64,000 nt of DNA from Alteribacter natronophilus (GTDB taxonomy: Bacteria > Bacillota > Bacilli > Bacillales > Salisediminibacteriaceae): positions 62,001-126,000 of the forward strand of contig NZ_VCRO01000004.1 in assembly GCF_006007885.1 (NCBI RefSeq), in the 5' to 3' direction. Under the pieces are notes generated by a model, which was not told the origin of the DNA, did no database searches, and saw nothing but the letters and a program-made list of their open reading frames with translations. A program made the translations under genes and the position numbers. Positions 60,045-64,000 of the stretch are shown piece after piece. Numbering within the stretch: position 1 is the first letter of the stretch; every line of letters starts with the position of its first letter.

Positions 60045-60594
60045 AGGATGTCACCTCCATGCTGATGGATTCTGACAGGGCGGTTCGGGCCCGGCGCTGC
60101 ATCGCTTTGATGGCGAGGACCGACTTGCCCATAATTTCGGCAGTTTCCTTCAGGGAAAAATCCTCGATAAACCGCAGATGGAGAACTGTTCTGTACTGGT
60201 CTGGAAGCTGGTCGATTGAATCGACGACATTTTCCATATGTAATTTCCGTAAGGCGGTATGTTCGGCAGATTCATCCCTGCCTCCGAGGGTTTCAAGTGC
60301 AGCTGATTCGGTTGAGACGGTCCGTCTTGCTTTATTTTGTTTCCGGTAGAAGTCGATCACCGCGTTTCTCGCGATTTTAAAAAGCCACGTCTTAAAGGAC
60401 GATTTGCCTTCGAAACGTTCAAGCTGGCAGGCAGCTTTGAAAAAGACGTCCTGAAGCAGCTCTTCCGTATCGTGATGACTGCTGGTCTGATTATAGATGT
60501 AGTGAAACACGCGGTCGACGTAGCGTTCGTGCAGCAGTCTTACTGCCTGCTGGTCGCCTGCGAGTATATCCTCAATAAGTTCGTAGTCGGTCAT
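60031..60594 (-). CDS. ECF sigma factor
   Basis: 187 residues from ATG 60594 (AGGAGG upstream). Region 2 around DVFFKAACQLERFEGKSSFKTWLFKIARNAVIDFYRK and region 4 around LPDQYRTVLHLRFIEDFSLKETAEIMGKSVLAIKAMQRRAR match the ECF family. It overlaps the downstream membrane protein, its likely anti-sigma. I could not identify an autoregulated promoter with confidence. Confidence 0.9.
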   Translation of the reverse strand: MTDYELIEDILAGDQQAVRLLHERYVDRVFHYIYNQTSSHHDTEELLQDVFFKAACQLERFEGKSSFKTWLFKIARNAVIDFYRKQNKARRTVSTESAALETLGGRDESAEHTALRKLHMENVVDSIDQLPDQYRTVLHLRFIEDFSLKETAEIMGKSVLAIKAMQRRARTALSESISMEVTSYEEK

Positions 60595-60694
60595 CAGCGT
60601 TCCTCCTGTTTCTTTTTCACATATGTAGACGCAGAGGCGAAGGAAAAGATGCTCGTTTATGGAAAAGTTTATCATGTTTGCGGGACTGGGGAAT

Positions 60695-60729
60695 TAAAAA
60701 AAAAGCGAAACCGCCGAGGGTTTCGCTTT
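60695..60729 (-). terminator. Terminator after transglutaminase gene
   Basis: AAAGCGAAACC / GGTTTCGCTTT stem with a long minus-strand T-run. Confidence 0.85.
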
Positions 60730-60740
60730 GCTGTTTCTAT

Positions 60741-61607
60741 TTACTTCTGAGCAACCGGTGCATCGAGGAGGGTACAGCTTACTTTCACCTCGAGATCCTG
60801 TCCGCCTCCGCGGTAAACGCCCTGAAGCGGGCTCAGATCCGAGTAATCCCTGCCGGTGCTGATGATGATGTGATTTTCAAGTGCCTCCACGTTGTTCGTA
60901 GGATCCAGGCCGACCCAGCCGATGCCCGGTACCATCATTTCAACCCAGGCATGGGTCGCCGCATCACCGACTAAGGCGGAATCCTCGCCAACGTAAAGAT
61001 AACCGCTCACGTATCTTGCCGGAATCCGCTGGGAACGGAGCACCCCGAGCATCACGTGGGCAAAGTCCTGACAGACGCCGCCTTTGTTCGGAAACGACTC
61101 GTGGGCTTTCGTTTCAACACCGGTCACCTCGGTGTTGTAGGCGAAATTCTCGCTGATATAGCGCATCACACGGATGGAGCATTCAATCGGGTTATCACAG
61201 TCACCAACGGCGCTGATGATCTCATCGATCTGTTCGTCAAACAGAAAGGTGTACGGCGTGTCTTTCAGAAACGCCAGGTAATGACTTTTGAAAAGAGAGG
61301 AATGGAAAATTTCCTCCATCTGCGGCGTATATTCAATGTTATGGATGAACGGGCTTTTCTGGATACTCACCACCGATGTGGTTTTGACCTCCAGCTTTTC
61401 GTGGACTTCAGGAATAAAAAAAGTCTCCACTGTGTTGCCCCACAGATCCACGTATTCTTTCGTGAGTGACGACGGCTTTATTTTTGAGTCGTAGGCGAGA
61501 AGCCGCTGACATTCATCGGTCTTCGGCTTCAGGCGGACGTAGTTCAGGCTCTGGTCGACTTTTGTTTCATAATGGAATGTATTCGTATGTTCGATCCGGT
61601 ACTTCAT
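60741..61607 (-). CDS. Bacterial transglutaminase-like cysteine peptidase
   Basis: 288 residues: N-terminal beta domain (MKYRIEHTNTFHYETKVDQSLNYVRLKP) and a transglutaminase-like core with Cys in GVCQDFAHVMLG, His in ATHAWVEMMVPGIGW and Asp in GLDPTNN. AGGAG precedes the ATG. These usually accompany alpha-E/ATP-grasp genes, which are absent here. Probably a protease rather than a crosslinker. Confidence 0.88.
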   Translation of the reverse strand: MKYRIEHTNTFHYETKVDQSLNYVRLKPKTDECQRLLAYDSKIKPSSLTKEYVDLWGNTVETFFIPEVHEKLEVKTTSVVSIQKSPFIHNIEYTPQMEEIFHSSLFKSHYLAFLKDTPYTFLFDEQIDEIISAVGDCDNPIECSIRVMRYISENFAYNTEVTGVETKAHESFPNKGGVCQDFAHVMLGVLRSQRIPARYVSGYLYVGEDSALVGDAATHAWVEMMVPGIGWVGLDPTNNVEALENHIIISTGRDYSDLSPLQGVYRGGGQDLEVKVSCTLLDAPVAQK

Positions 61608-61807
61608 TTTTATTTCTCCTCTCGGGGGTCTGGCTCGGACGGCGGGTCAGCTGAATAACGGAAAGAGCATGAATGGCAGCGGGCAGGCCTCCCGTGGCTG
61701 TCGGTACGCGGTGCGGCATGCCCTTCCTCCCCCCCCTCTGCAGAATAAGTTACGCTTCTTTTCCCTTAAAGTCCCGGGGTTACACCTGCGCCGGCGGACA
61801 AAATAAA

Positions 61808-61831
61808 AACCCTTCCGCTGAGGGGAGGGTT
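61808..61831 (-). terminator. Terminator after RDD gene
   Basis: AACCCTTCC / GGGAGGGTT imperfect stem on the minus strand followed by T-rich DNA. Confidence 0.6.
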
Positions 61832-61840
61832 AAATTTCTG

Positions 61841-62278
61841 CTATTCACTTTTTTCCTCACTCGTATGAGGCGGGTCATAGGTTACATAAGTGCCGGCAAT
61901 AAAGTCGTGAATCGACCGTTTGTCTTCCCGAAGACCAACCATAAACGCACTGACGATGACGGCAATGCCAATGGTGATAGCATATACGAGACCGCTGATA
62001 AGGTCTCGCTTGATCATCGTCCAGAGCGTGACGTTGGAGCCGTCCATCTGCACGATCCTTACTCCGACAGCTCTTTTTCCAACCGTGTAACCGTACCAGA
62101 AAACCGGCACAAGAAGGAAATAAAGCAGGCTTAGCAGGTCAAGCGCTGAGTAGCCATCAAAGAAAAACTGTCCGTAGATGATGAGTCCGAGGATTCCCAG
62201 CACTATGGTGACGAGAATCCCATCGACAATCGCCGCCCCGAGACGGATCCAGAAACCTGCAGGTCTGTTCACATCCAT
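61841..62278 (-). CDS. RDD-family membrane protein
   Basis: 145 residues. RPAGFWIRLGAAIVDGILV is the arginine/aspartate helix-1 motif, GKRAVGVRIVQMDGS the second signature, and LREDKRSIHDFIAGTYV the conserved end. Starts at ATG 62278 after AAGGAGG. Function unknown, linked to ion or osmotic adaptation in some bacteria. Confidence 0.88.
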   Translation of the reverse strand: MDVNRPAGFWIRLGAAIVDGILVTIVLGILGLIIYGQFFFDGYSALDLLSLLYFLLVPVFWYGYTVGKRAVGVRIVQMDGSNVTLWTMIKRDLISGLVYAITIGIAVIVSAFMVGLREDKRSIHDFIAGTYVTYDPPHTSEEKSE

Positions 62279-62388
62279 ACATATCACCTCCTTTTATAAA
62301 ATGGTATAAAAAACCATTCCCTCCCCTAAACAGATTAAACTACTTACTCATCATGTACTAGGTCCTTGGGAATAGTTTTGAAAACGAT

Positions 62389-62414
62389 GGTTAAAAGTAA
62401 ATTCGACAGGGAAT
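62389..62414 (+). promoter_or_regulatory. SigB-like promoter
   Basis: GGTTAA (62389-62394), 14-base spacer, GGGAAT (62409-62414), near the SigB consensus GTTTAA-N12-14-GGGTAT. It lies 75 bases upstream of the lmo0937-like gene. Confidence 0.55.
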
Positions 62415-62489
62415 AGTGAGCCCAACGGCAATTATCTTATATTTGGAAAGACATCCTACTAACAATCATATTAAAGGAGGAAGATTTTC

Positions 62490-62627
62490 ATGCTTTGGAC
62501 CATTATTGGTATTCTGGTTTTACTCTGGCTTTTCGGCTTTTTATTCGAGGTGGCAGGCGGCCTGATTCACGTGCTGCTCGTCATCGCTCTGGTGGTGTTC
62601 ATCATCAATCTCATCCGGGGCCGCTAG
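62490..62627 (+). CDS. lmo0937-family small membrane protein
   Basis: 45 residues: MLWTIIGILVLLWLFGFLFEV then a second helix and NLIRGR. AAAGGAGG precedes the ATG. The two-helix pattern and length match the lmo0937 (DUF5670) family. A SigB-like promoter lies upstream, and a SigB-system RsbR paralogue downstream. Confidence 0.75.
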   Translation: MLWTIIGILVLLWLFGFLFEVAGGLIHVLLVIALVVFIINLIRGR

Positions 62628-62658
62628 CTTTTGAAGCGCGCGCCAGTGTAAACATCAG

Positions 62659-62696
62659 AAAGCCCGTTTTCCTTTTAGAAGGGAAACGGGCTTTTT
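62659..62696. terminator. Bidirectional terminator
   Basis: AAAGCCCGTTT / AAACGGGCTTT stem with T5, between convergent genes. Confidence 0.8.
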
Positions 62697-62698
62697 CT

Positions 62699-63511
62699 TT
62701 ATGACGTCCGGCTCAGGTACTCAGCGAGAGTGCCGTGGGCGTTCAGGTTTTTGAAGTTAATACCGAGCTGAACGGACGTCTGGGCCACGGACGGCCGGAT
62801 GCCTGTCACAACCATCTCCACTCCCACAAGCTGGAGGACGTCACGGATGCTGAAGAAGTTCTGCGCCACGTAAGTATCAAACTCAAGAATCCCTGACAGG
62901 TCGATCACAAGAGTTTCAATTTCCGAGTCGATAATTTTCGGAATGACGTTCTCCATAATATGCTTTGCCCGCTTTTCATTGAATTCACCCACCATAGGCA
63001 GTATGGCGGTGCCTCTTTTAATGGGAACAACCGGTGCGGAAAGCTCAACAACTTCTGCTTCCATGGTGTCAAGACGTTCCTGGTTGTTTATGTTAAAACG
63101 TCTTGTTGTGTTGCGGATTACATCATCAAAAACAAAGATGACTTCTTCGTAGAGCTCGGTAATTTCGCTCACGGTCATTCGGTCAAACAATCCATCGTCC
63201 TTAAGTTCGTTCATTAAAGAAAGGCGGAATGTGCTGATCAGATCGATGGTGTCCCGAAGGAAAGTGCCGTCTCGGAAAAAGGAGGTGTCCAACTCGTACG
63301 TAATGTTCATTTCCTCCGTTTCCTCCTGACTGCGGGTCAGGCTTTTGGCCACCTTGCTGATCAGCACCGGCAGCATTTCCCGGTGTTTCGTCAAATAATC
63401 GGTAGTCAGGTCGGTATCCAGTTTCCTGCATGCGTCATCAATCAGCCGTTCGGTCAAAGCGTCTTTTTTCGTCTCGAGATAACTCGCGATTGAATCAAGA
63501 ATATATTCCAC
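62699..63511 (-). CDS. RsbR-family stressosome protein (STAS)
   Basis: 270 residues from GTG 63511, preferred to the ATG at 63526 because GGAGAG lies correctly for the former. The C-terminal STAS domain (PIKRGTAILPMVGEFNEKRAKHIMENVIPKI, then DLSGILEFDTYVAQNFF with the phosphorylatable Thr) is typical of RsbR; the helical N-terminus is the sensory part. In Bacillus RsbR/RsbS stressosomes control SigB. No other rsb gene in the window. Confidence 0.82.
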   Translation of the reverse strand: MEYILDSIASYLETKKDALTERLIDDACRKLDTDLTTDYLTKHREMLPVLISKVAKSLTRSQEETEEMNITYELDTSFFRDGTFLRDTIDLISTFRLSLMNELKDDGLFDRMTVSEITELYEEVIFVFDDVIRNTTRRFNINNQERLDTMEAEVVELSAPVVPIKRGTAILPMVGEFNEKRAKHIMENVIPKIIDSEIETLVIDLSGILEFDTYVAQNFFSIRDVLQLVGVEMVVTGIRPSVAQTSVQLGINFKNLNAHGTLAEYLSRTS

Positions 63512-63632
63512 TTCCACTCTCTCCATTTATTAGGAATTGTGTTCTTTAACGAGTGTAACTTACAATCCGCGCCACTACAATAAAATAGGTGAGATAGCGG
63601 GAAAAAATTTGAATTGTTCCAGTTTTATAGAC

Positions 63633-64000
63633 TTAAAACAGGCTCATTACAGTGCCGGCAGCAGTCAGAGCGATGAGATGATAGCCTGCCCCGATCATAA
63701 ATGTCGTTCTCGCATCCCTGGTGGCATGCCCCAGACCGAAAAGAAAGTCCTTACTGTAGGCAAAAACGACGATCAGTCCAGTCAGAAAACCGAGAAAAGC
63801 GCCATCCAGTGCGGTCTCGGCACCGGATACGACCAGCAGCGAGTACAGAACAGCCACTGTAAAAAGCGTAACAAGGCTCACCAGGCCGTAATTCGGCTGT
63901 TTCGCATCACGGATGTTCAGCAGGTCCACCCATCTGCTGCCAAAAAGCAGAGGGGAGTAATAGAGCATCCCGATTGCGATGTAGAGAATTGTACCAATCA
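63633..64000 (-). CDS. DUF1761-like membrane protein (5' end outside window)
   Basis: The minus-strand frame is open to the window end (IGTILYIAIGMLYYSPLLFG...), so the start lies beyond 64000 and the ATG at 63968 is internal. MLYYSPLLFGSRWVDLLNI, and four hydrophobic segments match DUF1761. Function unknown. Confidence 0.7.
   Translation of the reverse strand, partial: IGTILYIAIGMLYYSPLLFGSRWVDLLNIRDAKQPNYGLVSLVTLFTVAVLYSLLVVSGAETALDGAFLGFLTGLIVVFAYSKDFLFGLGHATRDARTTFMIGAGYHLIALTAAGTVMSLF

Noticed and set aside
60600..60694. Autoregulatory ECF promoter upstream of the sigma gene
   Set aside because: GAAAC- and CGTC-like words exist but not at the spacing normal for ECF promoters.
1..64000. 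tRNA or rRNA genes, prophage, transposase
   Set aside because: None recognised by reading; a tRNAscan-SE or Infernal run would be decisive.

Overview
The window looks like chromosome of a Gram-positive Bacillaceae bacterium, probably a halophilic or alkaliphilic one. The grounds are an RNase J1 very close to the Bacillus type, Bacillus-style ribosome binding sites (AGGAGG), a SAM-I (S-box) riboswitch, a SigB/stressosome-type RsbR paralogue, Fur boxes, lmo0937-, YesL-, DUF456- and FbpA-family proteins, intermediate GC content and many acidic proteins. No rRNA, tRNA, transposase, prophage or CRISPR array was recognised. The organism name is an inference; the sequence does not name it.

Layout. 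1-6.0 kb: end of rnjA, then a shuffled segment with two paralogous small potassium channels, an EamA transporter plus a decayed partial copy, and an intact DUF2817 peptidase plus a C-terminal remnant. 6-12.9 kb: small proteins, a secreted alkaline phosphatase, an ABC-2 exporter, and a RacA/DUF3967-like DNA-binding coiled-coil protein set in a dense cluster of GCGATAC motifs. 13.2-16.5 kb: acyltransferase, then an iron island (fhuF, two Fur boxes, a candidate Fur-controlled small RNA, flavodoxin, ferritin). 16.7-28.4 kb: a LacI-controlled beta-glucan oligosaccharide locus (binding protein, two permeases, GH1, GH30, GH94-like phosphorylase, YesL). The enzymes lack signal peptides, which points to oligosaccharide import and cytosolic breakdown. 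No ATPase is encoded here, so one shared from elsewhere is implied.

28.8-38 kb: His-rich metal-binding protein, a sulfite-oxidase gene broken by a stop codon, regulator/MFS pair, and amino-sugar genes (DUF7916, PTS EIICB, nagB, nagA). 38-50 kb: DUF456, zinc-ribbon protein, BCCT transporter, CcpA-type controlled alpha-glucosidase, a gene graveyard (43.1-43.7 kb), Panacea-domain protein, LysM-M14 peptidase, TetR with two matching operators, metallo-beta-lactamase-fold hydrolase and alcohol dehydrogenase. 50-64 kb: SAM riboswitch in front of a 57-residue FbpA-like protein, pirin, glycosyltransferase, a 52-bp tandem repeat array, aldolase/dehydrogenase operon, lipid kinase, methyltransferase, ECF sigma factor with a membrane partner, transglutaminase, RDD protein, lmo0937-family protein, RsbR paralogue and a DUF1761 protein cut by the window end.

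A GC-rich intergenic repeat family occurs six times (near 15.4, 21.2, 21.5, 27.6, 28.6 and 35.7 kb). The least conventional signals are the SAM-riboswitch/FbpA-like unit, the FsrA-like RNA candidate, the RacA-like gene with its motif cluster, and the two tandem arrays near 30.5 and 53.6-54.1 kb.
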